Of a DNA stretch of 64,000 bases, positions 1 through 9,465 are shown in pieces. How positions within the stretch are numbered: the stretch's first letter is position 1; each line of letters starts with the position of its first letter. Origin of the DNA: Nevskia soli DSM 19509 (GTDB lineage: Bacteria; Pseudomonadota; Gammaproteobacteria; Nevskiales; Nevskiaceae); assembly GCF_000711955.1 (NCBI RefSeq), contig NZ_JONR01000001.1:62001-126000 (forward strand), in the 5' to 3' direction. The translations under genes and the position numbers were made by a program. The notes below the pieces were generated by a model. That model made no database searches. It was not told the origin of the DNA and saw only the letters and a program-made list of their open reading frames with translations.

Positions 1-508
1 GGCCCACGGCGAAGCCGTGCTGCGCATCCCGGAAGAAGACCGAGAACAGCGGCTTGTCGCCGTCCAGTTCTTCGTGCTGCAGCACCCAGGTTTCGCCGCC
101 GTCGGCGGTGTGGATCACCACGCCGTCATGGCCGGCGGCCCAGCCCTGCTTGTCGTCGACGAAGCTCAGGCTGGTCAGCAGCGCCTGCGTCGGTACCGTC
201 CGCGCCTGGCGGAAGGTCTGGCCGGCATCATCGGACAGCACGATCACGCCGTGTTCTCCCGCCACGACGATGCGTCTGCCGGCATGGGCGGCGGCATACA
301 GCGGCGCATGGATCGGGTCGGCCACCGGCGCGGCGGAGATCTGCGCCCTGCCGTTGATGGCCGGGCTTGCCGCCACCCTGGCGGAGGCTGGCGCGGTGCT
401 GGCCGTGCACATCGAATGGGCGTACCACAGCCCGGCGCCGATACACAGGCCGACGATGGCCGCGATGCCTTCCGGCAGGCCACGCTTGAACGAAGAGGTC
501 TCAGTCAT
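1..508 (-). CDS. YCF48/BNR-repeat-like protein, C-terminus cut by window edge
   Basis: The reverse strand encodes a protein that starts at 508 and runs off the left edge. After a short cytoplasmic stretch there is one hydrophobic segment (about residues 14-30), which fits a signal anchor or signal peptide. Repeats of the BNR/YCF48 beta-propeller type follow, for example HTADGGETW and the earlier LSDDAGQTF. The start codon overlaps the stop of the upstream RND gene by 8 bp, so the two are almost certainly co-translated. In proteobacteria this family commonly lies beside RND permeases and DUF1302/DUF1329 proteins, as here. I infer a periplasmic accessory role in that export system. No biochemical function is established for this subfamily. 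Confidence 0.85.
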   Translation of the reverse strand, partial: MTETSSFKRGLPEGIAAIVGLCIGAGLWYAHSMCTASTAPASARVAASPAINGRAQISAAPVADPIHAPLYAAAHAGRRIVVAGEHGVIVLSDDAGQTFRQARTVPTQALLTSLSFVDDKQGWAAGHDGVVIHTADGGETWVLQHEELDGDKPLFSVFFRDAQHGFAVG

Positions 509-2864
509 GCGCCAACCCCGGCATGCGCACCGGCCCGCGGCGTGGAAACAGGCGTTCCAGCACCACCGCGAAAGCGGGCAGGGCGGTGATCGCCATGATC
601 ATGTTGACCATGAACATGAAGGCCAGCAGCTTGCCCATGTCGGCCTGGAATTTCAGTGCCGAGAAACTCCAGGTGGCCACGCCCACCGACAGCGTCAGCG
701 CGGTGAACACGGTGGCGACGCCGGTTTCCTTCAGGGCATGCTCGAACGAATCGACGATGTTCTCGCCACGGGCCATGTGCAGTTGCAGGCGGTTGTAGAT
801 ATAGAAGGCGTAGTCCACGCCGACGCCGACCGACAGCACCATTACCGGCAGGGTGGCGACGGTGAGTCCGATGTCGAGCAGCTTCATGAAGGCGTAGCCG
901 ATATAGGTGGCCACCGCCAGCGGCAGGCAGCAGGCCAGCATGGCGCGCCAGTCGCGGTAGGCCAGGAATACCAGCAGCAGGATGGCGGCGAAGACGTAGA
1001 GCAGCATCGGCAATTCTTCACTGGCCAGCACCTCGTTGGTGGCGGCCTCGACGCCGGCATTGCCGCTGGCCAGGCGGAAGCGCACACCTTCCATCGCGTG
1101 GCTGGCGCGGAACTGCTTCACCGCCTCGACCACGCCCTGGATGGTAGTGGCCTTGTGATCCGTCAGGTACAGGTTCACCGCCATCCACTTGCAGCCCTTG
1201 CCGGTGATGGCAGCCGCCTCGTGCGCCTGTGCGATGTTGTAGCCCAGCGTATGGCTGTCGCGGGGAATGGTAGCCATCTTCGGCTGGCCTTCGTTGAGGC
1301 CGGAGTTGTACAGCTTGGTCAGCGAAGCGACGGACTCGGCCGAGATCACCCCGGGCACGTTCTGCATCTCCCAGCTGAATTCGTCCACCAGCTTGAGCAG
1401 CTCGACGTTGCCGCAGGATTCGTCCGGCGCTTCGATCACGGCGGTGAGCCAGTCCAGGCCCACGTCGAATTTCTCGGCGATGGCGCGCGAGTCGACGTTG
1501 TAGCGGGCGTCGGCGCGCAGTTCCGGCGAACCGGGCAGCAGGCTGCCGATGACGCGGCCCTGCGACAGGAACACCGCCACGACGAAGATCACCAGGGTGA
1601 ACACGGTCATGGCCCAGGCGTTGCGGGGCTTGGCGATGCGTGCGATGTGTGTCATCAGATCGCCGCGGCTCTCGCGCCGCTGCAGCGAGCGTTGGCCCCA
1701 TTCCTTGCTGACGCTGGAATAGGAAGCCGCCAGCGGCAGCATGATCAGGTTGCTGACCACCTTGTAGGCGATGCCGATCGAGGCCACCACCGCCAGCTCG
1801 CGGATCATCGGGATCGGCACCAGCACCATGGTGATGAAGCTGACCAGGGTGGTGGCCAGGGCCAGCACGCCGGGAATCAGCAGGCCGCTGAAGCTGCGCC
1901 GCGCGGCGGTGTACATGTCGGCGCCGCCGGCGACCTCGCGCACCATGAAGTTGATCTGCTGCACGCCGTGCGACACGCCGATGGCGAAGATCAGGAACGG
2001 CACCAGGATGGCCAGCGGGTCCAGGCCCAGGCCGAGCAGGTGCACCGTGCCGAACTGCCAGATCAGCGTGGTCATCGAGCAGATGATCTTCTGGAAGGTC
2101 AGGGTCCAGGAGCGGCAGTACCAGTACACCGCCAGGATGGTCAGCAGCAGGGCGATGCCGCAGAACAGCAGTACACCCTGCGCGCCGTCGGCGATGTCCG
2201 ATACTTCCTTGGCGAAGCCGATGATCTGGATTTCCACATCCGCGTTTTCGAACTTGGCGCGGATTTCGGTTTCGAGCGAATGGCCGAAGGCGATGTAGTC
2301 GAGCGGCTCGCCGCTGCGCGGGTCCGGATCCATCACCTCCGCCGCGATCAGGGCGCCGGAGCCGTCCTTCGCCACCAGCTTGCCGATGTAGCCGCCCTCG
2401 ACCACGCGGTCGCGGATCTGGCCGATGACTTCCGGCGTCAGTGCGTCCGGCGTGACCGTGCCGCTGATCAGCAGGTCGGACTTGAAGCCGTCCTCGGTGA
2501 TCTCGGTGACGAAGATGTTGGGCGTCCACAGCGAGGTGACGCTGCCGCGGTTGATGCCGGGCAGGAAGGTCACGGCCTGGGTCACATCGAGCAGGGTCTT
2601 CAGGGTCGCCGCGTTCCAGACGTCGCCATGGCGCGGATGCACCACCAGGGCGATGCCATTGGCATCGTGCAGCTGGCCGCGGTAGTCGTCGAAGGTCTTG
2701 ATGTACTCATGACCGGACGGCAGCAGCTTGTCGAAGCCGGCGGAGATGCGCAGCTTCGAGGCTTCCCAGCCCATCACCACGGTGAGCGCGGCGAAGATCG
2801 CCAGCACCGTACCGCGATGGCCGAAGAGGAAGTCCTCTAGCCGGCGTACCAGCGTACTCAACAT
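501..2864 (-). CDS. MMPL/RND-superfamily permease
   Basis: This is a 787-residue inner-membrane protein of the RND/MMPL exporter type. A transmembrane segment lies near residues 17-34. A large periplasmic domain follows, then a bundle of helices around residues 220-400, a second periplasmic domain, and a second bundle near 615-775. This two-fold repeat and length fit MMPL/sterol-sensing-type permeases rather than the roughly 1,030-residue drug efflux RND pumps. It begins 10 bp after the stop of the DUF1302 gene and overlaps the YCF48-like gene downstream, so it is in the middle of a four-gene operon. The usual proposal for this context is movement of lipid or hydrophobic substrate across the envelope. 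The substrate cannot be read from the sequence. Confidence 0.9.
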   Translation of the reverse strand: MLSTLVRRLEDFLFGHRGTVLAIFAALTVVMGWEASKLRISAGFDKLLPSGHEYIKTFDDYRGQLHDANGIALVVHPRHGDVWNAATLKTLLDVTQAVTFLPGINRGSVTSLWTPNIFVTEITEDGFKSDLLISGTVTPDALTPEVIGQIRDRVVEGGYIGKLVAKDGSGALIAAEVMDPDPRSGEPLDYIAFGHSLETEIRAKFENADVEIQIIGFAKEVSDIADGAQGVLLFCGIALLLTILAVYWYCRSWTLTFQKIICSMTTLIWQFGTVHLLGLGLDPLAILVPFLIFAIGVSHGVQQINFMVREVAGGADMYTAARRSFSGLLIPGVLALATTLVSFITMVLVPIPMIRELAVVASIGIAYKVVSNLIMLPLAASYSSVSKEWGQRSLQRRESRGDLMTHIARIAKPRNAWAMTVFTLVIFVVAVFLSQGRVIGSLLPGSPELRADARYNVDSRAIAEKFDVGLDWLTAVIEAPDESCGNVELLKLVDEFSWEMQNVPGVISAESVASLTKLYNSGLNEGQPKMATIPRDSHTLGYNIAQAHEAAAITGKGCKWMAVNLYLTDHKATTIQGVVEAVKQFRASHAMEGVRFRLASGNAGVEAATNEVLASEELPMLLYVFAAILLLVFLAYRDWRAMLACCLPLAVATYIGYAFMKLLDIGLTVATLPVMVLSVGVGVDYAFYIYNRLQLHMARGENIVDSFEHALKETGVATVFTALTLSVGVATWSFSALKFQADMGKLLAFMFMVNMIMAITALPAFAVVLERLFPRRGPVRMPGLAHD

Positions 2865-2874
2865 GCGGGCATCT

Positions 2875-4839
2875 TCAGAAGTTGTATGACAGGGTGAAGC
2901 TCAGGAAATCGCGGTCGCTGGTCTGGTTCTGCGTGCCGCCGCCCCAGAACCAGCTGTAGGCGATGGCGGACGTGATCTTGTTGTGGCGGTTGAAGTTGAG
3001 CGTGAACGTCGCCGCCTTGGCGCCTTGCTGCCAGGGCAGGGCATTCGGCGTATTGCCGATGAGTCCCTGCGACCAGTCGATCTGCGGCAGCCAGTCGAAG
3101 CCCAGGTTCAGCACGTTGGCGTAGGTGACCTGCGTTTCGAAGGTGTAGCCGGCCGAGAACTTGTTCGGCAGTGCATAGGCCGGCAGCGACCAGGGCACGC
3201 CGCCCAGACGATCCAGGCCGGGATAGTCGGTCGCGCCGAATTCGCCGAGGAAGTAACCCTCGTTGGCGCCCAGTGTGCTGAGCAGGAAGCCGCCCAGGCC
3301 CCCGGTCGGCGAGAAGATCTGCAGGGCGGACTGCTGCAGCTGGAACTTGGAGCGGTTGACCCAGCCCTTGCAATAGTGGCCGTTGGCTTCGCCGCCGTCA
3401 TTGACGCAGGCATAGAGCGGCTGCTTGCCGGCGGTGGTCGGCACCGAGGGGTCGATCGCCACGGCATCATTCGGACGCCAGGAGAGTTCTCCGCCCAGGG
3501 CCCAGTCGCCGACATTGGTGTTGTAGGAGGCGCCGATCAGCTGGATGCCGGTGGGATATTCGATCCTGTAGGCGGCCGAGGCCGGGTTGTCGGTCTTGTA
3601 GGCGTCGTTGACGGTATAGGTGATGAACGGGATCTTCGAGTTGAGGTGCTCGTAGTAGAAGCCGAACGAGGCATCGACCCATTCCGGCCGGTAGCGGAAC
3701 GAGACACCGTACTGGCCGTGATTGCTGCCGCCCACGTCCGACGCCTGCGGAATCACGTTGCCGGTATTCAGCGCCAGCTTGACCAGGGCGGTCGCCACCA
3801 CGGTGGACAGCGGGTTGCCGGTGCTGAAGCCCTTGATCAGGCGTGGCGAGACGTACTGCGGATTCGACAGCTGCGCCGTGGTCAGCCCGGTGCTGCCTTC
3901 GTCGCCGACCGTGCCGGCCGGCGCCAGCTGGATCAGGCCGAGGGCGAGCAGCGGCTGCGCCAGCGGGTTGGCGGCGACACCGGCATTGATGGTCGAGGTA
4001 GGGATGAACAGGGCCTTGGTATTGCCCCTGCCGACCGGGTCGGCGCTGGAGAAGTAGGTGCCGCTGGGGTCGAGCTGGAAGCTGTTCCAGTGCCACTGCC
4101 AGTAGCCTTCCATGCTGACGCGGTCGATCACGTCGGTGCTGAACGACACCATCGGCGCCGGCCGCAGGATCTCCTTCACCTGGGTGCCGGGGACGTGCGC
4201 GCGCCGCACGTCGTAGGCATTGATCGAGTTGATGCCGCCCAGCACGAAGATGTCCTCACCCCAGCTCATCACCTGCCAGCCCGCGCGCAGGCGCATGCTG
4301 CGGTCGAACAGCTCGAAGTTCTTGTTGATGTACGCATCCAGCGGCTGGAAGTTGTAGACCGAGAAGCGCCGCGCCTCGGGGTCGAGGGGCGTGCGCTCGG
4401 TTTCGCCGATGCGCCAGTCATACAATTCGGAAACGCGGCCGAAGAAGCTGAAGTCGTACGGCATCTTCAGCTGCAGCTCGTGTGTGCCCTTGACCACTTC
4501 GGAAACAAGGTCGTATTTGCGGTAATTCTGGTCGCCATCGTCGGCGTTGATGAAGTAGGCGTCCTCGGACGCTTCCGGCAAGGCGGCGGTAGTGGAAGCG
4601 CAGCCGCCGTTGTCGCGGGAGATCAGGCCGCAGGCCTGGCCCTGCATGCGCATCTGCAGGCCATAGGAAACGGTCGAATCGAAGGCGCCCTTGAAGCCGC
4701 CGCCGAGATCGAAGTTGAAGGCGGCGGCCGGCAGCGCCGTCGCGGCCAGCGCACCCGCCGCGGCGCAGCGGGCGACCTTGCGCCCCATTGCCTGCGTTCC
4801 CTTCCTGTTTGCCGCGCTAGCCTTGACCTTGCCCTTCAT
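2875..4839 (-). CDS. DUF1302-family outer-membrane protein
   Basis: The 654-residue product has an N-terminal signal peptide; the likely cleavage is after the AAA of LPAAAFNFD, near residue 40. A long beta-strand-rich body follows and ends in aromatic FTLSYNF, as outer-membrane barrels do. The family match is DUF1302. The start at 4839 is preceded by a good AAAGGGGG ribosome site; an internal Met at residue 18 would also leave a signal peptide. It lies between DUF1329 and the RND permease on the same strand. DUF1302 and DUF1329 proteins co-occur widely in bacteria growing on hydrocarbons, steroids and other hydrophobic compounds, but no transport activity has been assigned. Confidence 0.9.
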   Translation of the reverse strand: MKGKVKASAANRKGTQAMGRKVARCAAAGALAATALPAAAFNFDLGGGFKGAFDSTVSYGLQMRMQGQACGLISRDNGGCASTTAALPEASEDAYFINADDGDQNYRKYDLVSEVVKGTHELQLKMPYDFSFFGRVSELYDWRIGETERTPLDPEARRFSVYNFQPLDAYINKNFELFDRSMRLRAGWQVMSWGEDIFVLGGINSINAYDVRRAHVPGTQVKEILRPAPMVSFSTDVIDRVSMEGYWQWHWNSFQLDPSGTYFSSADPVGRGNTKALFIPTSTINAGVAANPLAQPLLALGLIQLAPAGTVGDEGSTGLTTAQLSNPQYVSPRLIKGFSTGNPLSTVVATALVKLALNTGNVIPQASDVGGSNHGQYGVSFRYRPEWVDASFGFYYEHLNSKIPFITYTVNDAYKTDNPASAAYRIEYPTGIQLIGASYNTNVGDWALGGELSWRPNDAVAIDPSVPTTAGKQPLYACVNDGGEANGHYCKGWVNRSKFQLQQSALQIFSPTGGLGGFLLSTLGANEGYFLGEFGATDYPGLDRLGGVPWSLPAYALPNKFSAGYTFETQVTYANVLNLGFDWLPQIDWSQGLIGNTPNALPWQQGAKAATFTLNFNRHNKITSAIAYSWFWGGGTQNQTSDRDFLSFTLSYNF

Positions 4840-4929
4840 TACTGCCCCCTTTCTCTACCGCTGTGATCCTGATCGGTGTCCGCTGTGCGGACGTTTGTTC
4901 TCCCGGAGCCGATCTCGTTGCCTATTGGT

Positions 4930-6315
4930 TCAGCGGGCACCCTGTCTGCGCAGGTAGTCCTCGGTGAACATATCCGTCTTCAGGCGGCCTTCCTTGCCGG
5001 CCAGCCAATCGGTTTCCGGCTGGCCGATGGTGAAGATGTCGCCCCAGTAGCGGCCGCTCGGCAGGTCGTAGCTGACGTAGTCCTCGCTGGCGTCGCAGGC
5101 GCCGATCTCCCAGATCGGGGTGACGCTGCCTTCCTGCACGCGCTGGATCTTGCCCTGCGCGTCGTACATGTCCACCGCGATGATGGCCCAGGTGTCCTCG
5201 TCGAGGTAGAACACGCGATGCGGCGATGAGTGGCGCTGGCCCTGGCGCACGTCTGCCTCGACCTTCCACACGCGGTGCAGCTCGTAGCGGCGCGCGTCGG
5301 GATTGAGATGATCGGCGCCGAACAGCGTCTTGTCGTTGAAGCGGGTGCCGTCGCGCAGGGAGAAGCTGTTGTAGGGGATGTACATCTCCTGCTTGCCGAT
5401 CAGCTTGTAGGTGTAGCGGTCCAGCATGCCGTTGTACATCCAGGCCTGGTCGACGTAGTAGGTGTTTTCCAGGCCGATCAGCGGCGCGTCGTAGGCGTAA
5501 GTCGAAAGACGGCGCACACGGCGCTGGCCCGGGAAGTACTGCCAGCCCTCGTTCAGCTTCTGCAGGTAGTACACACCGGCTTGCAGTGTGCCCGCCAGTG
5601 CCGCCGGCGAGACCGTTTCCTGGAAGAAGTAGAACTCCACACCATTGGCATCGGCGATGCTCTTGGTGGTCGGCGCCTGGAACGGCACGAAGTACTTGGC
5701 GATGTATTCGATCTTGGTGAAATCGGAGCCGCCCTTGGACGGCGACAGCAGGGTGTAGTTGGGCTCGATGCGGCCCTGGCCTTCGTAGCGCAGCTTGTGG
5801 TTCCATATTGCTTCCACGCCGCTGGCGGGAATCGGGAAGGGGAAGCCGGAGCCGGTGGCGGAGGCCAGTTCGAAGCCGTCGCCGGCCAATGTGGCGCTCT
5901 TGGCGTTTTCCTTGCTGCGCTGGTAAACGATGTCCGGGTAGCCGCAGGAGCGGTGCGTCGGATAGACGTCCATGCGGTAGCCCTTGATGGTCTTCAGCAG
6001 CTCCAGCTGGCCCGCGCTGAGGCGGTTCTTGTACTGGTCGGCATTGGCGGCGTTGATCGACAGCACCGGCTTCTCGGAGGCATACGGATCGGGACGCACA
6101 GTGCCCGGCTTCCAGCCCGCCGGCGCGGTCATCTCGCCGCCCTTCCAGGCCGGGATGCTGCCATCCTTGTTGCCGGCCTTTTCGGCGCCGATCGGCGTCA
6201 GGTCCTGCCCCAGCCGGGCGATCTGTGCATCGGGCGCCGCCGCGGCGGCACCGCTGAACAGCACGGCGGCCATGGCGCCGAGCAACACTGCGGACTTGTT
6301 TCTGCTTGCGACCAT
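4930..6315 (-). CDS. DUF1329-family exported protein
   Basis: The 461-residue protein begins with a clear signal peptide (hydrophobic core near residues 9-25, AAAA before PDAQIARLG). The family start is characteristic: LTPIGAEKAGNKDGSIPAW. DUF1329 proteins resemble LolB/LolA-like lipid-handling folds, which makes a periplasmic carrier plausible; that is inference. It is the first gene of the minus-strand operon that continues into DUF1302, RND and YCF48. A ribosome site ACGGAG lies just ahead of the ATG. The 130-bp upstream gap to the SDR gene must hold the operon promoter, but I see no convincing -35/-10 pair. Confidence 0.9.
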   Translation of the reverse strand: MVASRNKSAVLLGAMAAVLFSGAAAAAPDAQIARLGQDLTPIGAEKAGNKDGSIPAWKGGEMTAPAGWKPGTVRPDPYASEKPVLSINAANADQYKNRLSAGQLELLKTIKGYRMDVYPTHRSCGYPDIVYQRSKENAKSATLAGDGFELASATGSGFPFPIPASGVEAIWNHKLRYEGQGRIEPNYTLLSPSKGGSDFTKIEYIAKYFVPFQAPTTKSIADANGVEFYFFQETVSPAALAGTLQAGVYYLQKLNEGWQYFPGQRRVRRLSTYAYDAPLIGLENTYYVDQAWMYNGMLDRYTYKLIGKQEMYIPYNSFSLRDGTRFNDKTLFGADHLNPDARRYELHRVWKVEADVRQGQRHSSPHRVFYLDEDTWAIIAVDMYDAQGKIQRVQEGSVTPIWEIGACDASEDYVSYDLPSGRYWGDIFTIGQPETDWLAGKEGRLKTDMFTEDYLRRQGAR

Positions 6316-6446
6316 CTTCGACTCCGTATCGCTGGGTGCGCAGCGCGCTGCGCTGCATGACTCGGGTTTATCAAACTATCCTTGATCGCCTGCGGTGCAT
6401 CTTGACATCTGACGCCACCGGCGCAGCCTGTGTCATGACTGCCGAA

Positions 6447-7274
6447 TCAGGCGATGCCATAGCTGCCCATCAGCAGGTATTCGAACAGCTTCTGCGGCAG
6501 GATCTTGCGCAGCGGCCCGGCCGACAGTTTCTGGAAAAAGCCGCCGACTTTGTAGCGGGGACGCGGCGAATGCGTATTGATCAGGCGCTCCAGCAGGCGC
6601 GCCACGGCGATCGGGTCGGCACCGCCGTTTTCGTCGCGCTCCATCGTCGCCAGCGCCTTGTCGAAGCGCGCCGTGTAAGCATTGCTGCCCTGCGCGGCGC
6701 GCACCTTGCGCCGCTGCGCGGTAAAGCCGGTGCGGAAGTCGCCGGGTTCGATCAATGCCACGCGCACGCCGAAGGGGCGCACTTCCATGCGCAATGCTTC
6801 GGTCGCGCCCTCCACCGCGAACTTGCTGGCGCTATAGAGTCCCTGGAAGGGCAGGCCGATCAGGCCGCCGAGCGAGCTGACGTTGAGGATCAGGCCGGCG
6901 CCTTGCCGGCGCATCACCGGCAGGGCGGCGCGGCAGACGCGCAGTACGCCGAAGAAATTGGTGTCGAGTTGCTGCCGCGCTTCCTCGATACTGGTGTCTT
7001 CCACCGAGCCGGCGATGCCGTCGCCGGCATTGTTGAAGACCACGTCGAGCCGGCCTTCGCGCGACAGGATCAGCTGGATGGCCTGCGCCACCGATTCCTC
7101 GGAGGTCACGTCCATGGCGATCAGCCGGAAGCCGCCGGATTCGGGCGCCGCCGCGGCGCGCCGGCTGGTGCCGTAAACGCGATAGCCCCGCGCATGCAGA
7201 TGCTCGGCGCAGGTCTTGCCGATGCCGGAAGACGCGCCGGTGATCAGCACCACGGGTTTGGTCCTTGCTTCCAT
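6447..7274 (-). CDS. short-chain dehydrogenase/reductase
   Basis: This is a classical SDR. The N-terminal nucleotide-binding motif is TGASSGIG (residues 12-19 from the chosen start) and the catalytic motif is YSASK. I chose the ATG at 7274 because the Rossmann strand begins only a few residues later. An ATG 111 bp upstream is in frame but would add a proline/serine-rich extension with no family counterpart, and neither start has a strong ribosome site. The gene follows an AraC regulator transcribed in the same direction about 110 bp upstream. The substrate is unknown; given the acyl-CoA genes nearby, a lipid or alcohol/aldehyde substrate is possible. Confidence 0.88.
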   Translation of the reverse strand: MEARTKPVVLITGASSGIGKTCAEHLHARGYRVYGTSRRAAAAPESGGFRLIAMDVTSEESVAQAIQLILSREGRLDVVFNNAGDGIAGSVEDTSIEEARQQLDTNFFGVLRVCRAALPVMRRQGAGLILNVSSLGGLIGLPFQGLYSASKFAVEGATEALRMEVRPFGVRVALIEPGDFRTGFTAQRRKVRAAQGSNAYTARFDKALATMERDENGGADPIAVARLLERLINTHSPRPRYKVGGFFQKLSAGPLRKILPQKLFEYLLMGSYGIA

Positions 7275-7381
7275 ATCCGATTCTTTTGTCGCGGCTGCGG
7301 TGGTCCCGGATCCGGCCGGAGACAGCCGCGATCCCGCACGCGCCGAGTCGTCGGGAGGCGGGGATTCCAGTTTTACCGGGT

Positions 7382-8422
7382 TCAAGCGCAGCTCACCTTG
7401 CGGAATTCGATCGGGCTGACGCCGGCCCAGCGGCGGAAGGCGCGGCTGAAGGCACTCAGCTCGGAATAGCCGAGCAGGTAGCCGATCTCGGTCAGCGACA
7501 GGTGATCCTGGCGCAGGTAGCGTTGCGACAACTCGAAACGCATGCGCTCCACCAGTTCATTGAAGGTGACGCCGCATTCGCCCAGGCGCCGCTGCAGGGT
7601 GCGCTCGCTCAGGTCCAGCGCCGCCGCGACCTTTTCGATCGAGACGCCGCCGGCGCGCAGGCCGCGCAGGATGTGCTGGCGCACCCCGGCCAGCAGTTCG
7701 TCGCCGGGCACTGGATGCGTGGCGCGGGCTTCCGCCAGGCTCTGCAGCCGTGCCAGGGAACCGGAATCGTCACCGCTGACGCGCATGGCCAGTATTTCCC
7801 GCGGCGCCACCAGCGCGTTGTAAGGCTGCGAGAAATATACCGGGGCGCCGAAGATGCGGCGGTGCTCGCTGCTGTCACGCGGCTCCGGGTGCTCGAAATA
7901 GACCGCGGAGGGTGCCCAGCTGCGGCAGCCGGTGGCGATGCGGGCGAAGCTCAGCATTTTCGCCATCGACAGTTCGGCGTCCTGCCGGTAGTCGATGATT
8001 TCCACGTCGCGGATGCAGTAGGTAATGATCGCGTTGCGGCCTTCGATGCGCAGTTCCAGGCAGGCCCCTTCCTGGTGCAGGTGGAAATAGCGGGCCACGT
8101 TGGCGACGGCGCCGGCGATGTCCGGCGCCCGGGTGATGGCGTCGCCGAGCGCGCCGAAGCTGTCGGTGCTGTGGGAATAGCCCAAGTGCAGGCCGATGGC
8201 GTCGTCGCCGGAGGCGCGCGCGGCTTCCTCCAGCAATGCGACGAAGCGGTGCACCGGCAGGCGGCTTTCCGCCTGGGACAGCAGGGCCGCATCCACGCCG
8301 ACGCGGGCGCAGACCTCGCCCAGCCCCACGCCGCGGCGCTGCAACAGGGCTTCGAGCCCGGCCAGCGAGGCGCAGCGCATGGTGGCCTCGCGCTGCGGGG
8401 CCCTGGTGACGGTTTGCAGCAT
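7382..8422 (-). CDS. AraC-family regulator with arabinose-binding-like N-terminal domain
   Basis: The 346-residue protein has the two-part layout of OruR/ArgR-like AraC regulators. An N-terminal ligand domain fills about residues 20-200, and the C-terminal pair of helix-turn-helix motifs includes LDLSERTLQRRL and the signature LTEIGYLLGYSELSAFSRAFRRW. The start at 8422 has an excellent GAAGGAGGG ribosome site. Relatives often activate a neighbouring lipid or aromatic catabolic operon. Here the likely target is the adjacent SDR gene downstream, which is inference. A truncated relative of the same C-terminal domain lies near 55.2 kb. Confidence 0.92.
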   Translation of the reverse strand: MLQTVTRAPQREATMRCASLAGLEALLQRRGVGLGEVCARVGVDAALLSQAESRLPVHRFVALLEEAARASGDDAIGLHLGYSHSTDSFGALGDAITRAPDIAGAVANVARYFHLHQEGACLELRIEGRNAIITYCIRDVEIIDYRQDAELSMAKMLSFARIATGCRSWAPSAVYFEHPEPRDSSEHRRIFGAPVYFSQPYNALVAPREILAMRVSGDDSGSLARLQSLAEARATHPVPGDELLAGVRQHILRGLRAGGVSIEKVAAALDLSERTLQRRLGECGVTFNELVERMRFELSQRYLRQDHLSLTEIGYLLGYSELSAFSRAFRRWAGVSPIEFRKVSCA

Positions 8423-8826
8423 GACACCCTCCTTCGTGCCGCGGAAAACCCGCGGCCGGCGATCCCGTGGACGGGATTCTCCATTGCATTTACTGTGCCG
8501 ACTGGACGGTAAAGTAATTCAAGCAGCGGGGGCTGTCACGCCCCAAGTATATTTCTGCCTAGTCCCCCTGCCGCCCCGTGGGTCACAATCGCCTCGGCGG
8601 GGCCGGATGGGCTTTGCGAACAGTTCGCGCCGGAATCGAGAACTGTCGTCCGCTGTCAAGCGTAAGGCCCCGCGCAGTGTTTAGATTGCGGTATGAACAG
8701 CAGGATCGGTGCAGCGACGTGAGGGACGACAACCGCAGCCTTCCGGCAGATCGGATGGAGTCGCCCGCCGGCACAGGTTTTGCCGACCAGCCGGTACAGT
8801 ATTCGAACCAGGTCAGCAGCAGCCCG
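8423..8826. other. intergenic region between AraC and TetR genes
   Basis: These 404 bp separate the divergent AraC and TetR genes and should carry both promoters. One open frame upstream of the TetR start runs through from 8578 without a stop, so an N-terminally longer TetR protein (for example from the ATG at 8755) cannot be excluded. A GGGGCtgtcacGCCCC hairpin lies near 8530-8545. I see no convincing operator palindrome and no second gene. Confidence 0.5.
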
Positions 8827-9465
8827 ATGCCGAAGCTCCCGAAAACCAGAGGCCGCCCCAACTCGCGCGAAGCCATGCTCGACGCGGCGCAGGACGTGGT
8901 GCTCGAGGGCGGCGCCGGCAAGCTCACGCTGGATGCGGTAGCCAAGCGTGCCGGCGTCAGCAAGGGCGGGGTGATGTACAACTTCCCCACCAAGGAGGCC
9001 CTGCTCAAGGCCATGGTCGAGCGGCTGGTGGAACACAACCGGCATGCCCACGCCCAGGTCACCGCCAGCCTGCCGGACCGGCCGGGCCGCAGCCTCAAGG
9101 CCTATGTGATGAATTCGGTGCGTGCGCTGGACGTCGACGACCGCGTCAGCGGCGCCCTGCTGGCGGCGCTCAACAGCGACCGCAACGTGCTGGCCCCGGT
9201 GGCCGAATATTTCAACGGCCGCTTCGCCAAGCTGGCGCAGGACGTGCCGTTCGAGCAGGCAGCCCTGGTCTACCTGGCGACCGAGGGCCTGTGGACCCAG
9301 GAACTGCTGCAGCTGTCTCCTTTCACGCCGCGCCAGCGCGCACGGGTGGTGCGCATGCTGGTGCGGATGGCGGAGCAGGAGGCGGCAGTGGGAACGGCAG
9401 CGCGTGCCGGCAAGGCCGCGCCGCGCACAGCGATCAGCAACAAGGAAAGAAAGGGAAAGTCATGA
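8827..9465 (+). CDS. TetR/AcrR-family regulator
   Basis: This is a TetR-type repressor of about 212 residues. The N-terminal helix-turn-helix is clear: REAMLDAAQDVVLEGG, then LTLDAVAKRAGVSKGGVMYNFPTKEALL. The C-terminal ligand domain looks like TetR_C_37-type. The ATG at 8827 places the HTH at the usual distance from the N-terminus, although its ribosome site is weak and an ATG at 8755 is in frame. Its stop codon overlaps the start of the cytochrome gene (ATGA), so it is the first gene of the operon with the exported redox proteins. Autoregulation and control of that operon are the natural inference. Confidence 0.88.
   Translation: MPKLPKTRGRPNSREAMLDAAQDVVLEGGAGKLTLDAVAKRAGVSKGGVMYNFPTKEALLKAMVERLVEHNRHAHAQVTASLPDRPGRSLKAYVMNSVRALDVDDRVSGALLAALNSDRNVLAPVAEYFNGRFAKLAQDVPFEQAALVYLATEGLWTQELLQLSPFTPRQRARVVRMLVRMAEQEAAVGTAARAGKAAPRTAISNKERKGKS

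Noticed and set aside
54..2840. A 928-residue forward open frame antisense to the RND permease, rich in His, Gln, Ala and Asp
   Set aside because: It is the GC-rich antisense shadow of a clear membrane-protein gene, with no ribosome site and no family features.
2983..4866. A 627-residue forward open frame opposite the DUF1302 gene
   Set aside because: Composition is that of an antisense frame, and the reverse strand carries a signal peptide, a good ribosome site and a known family.
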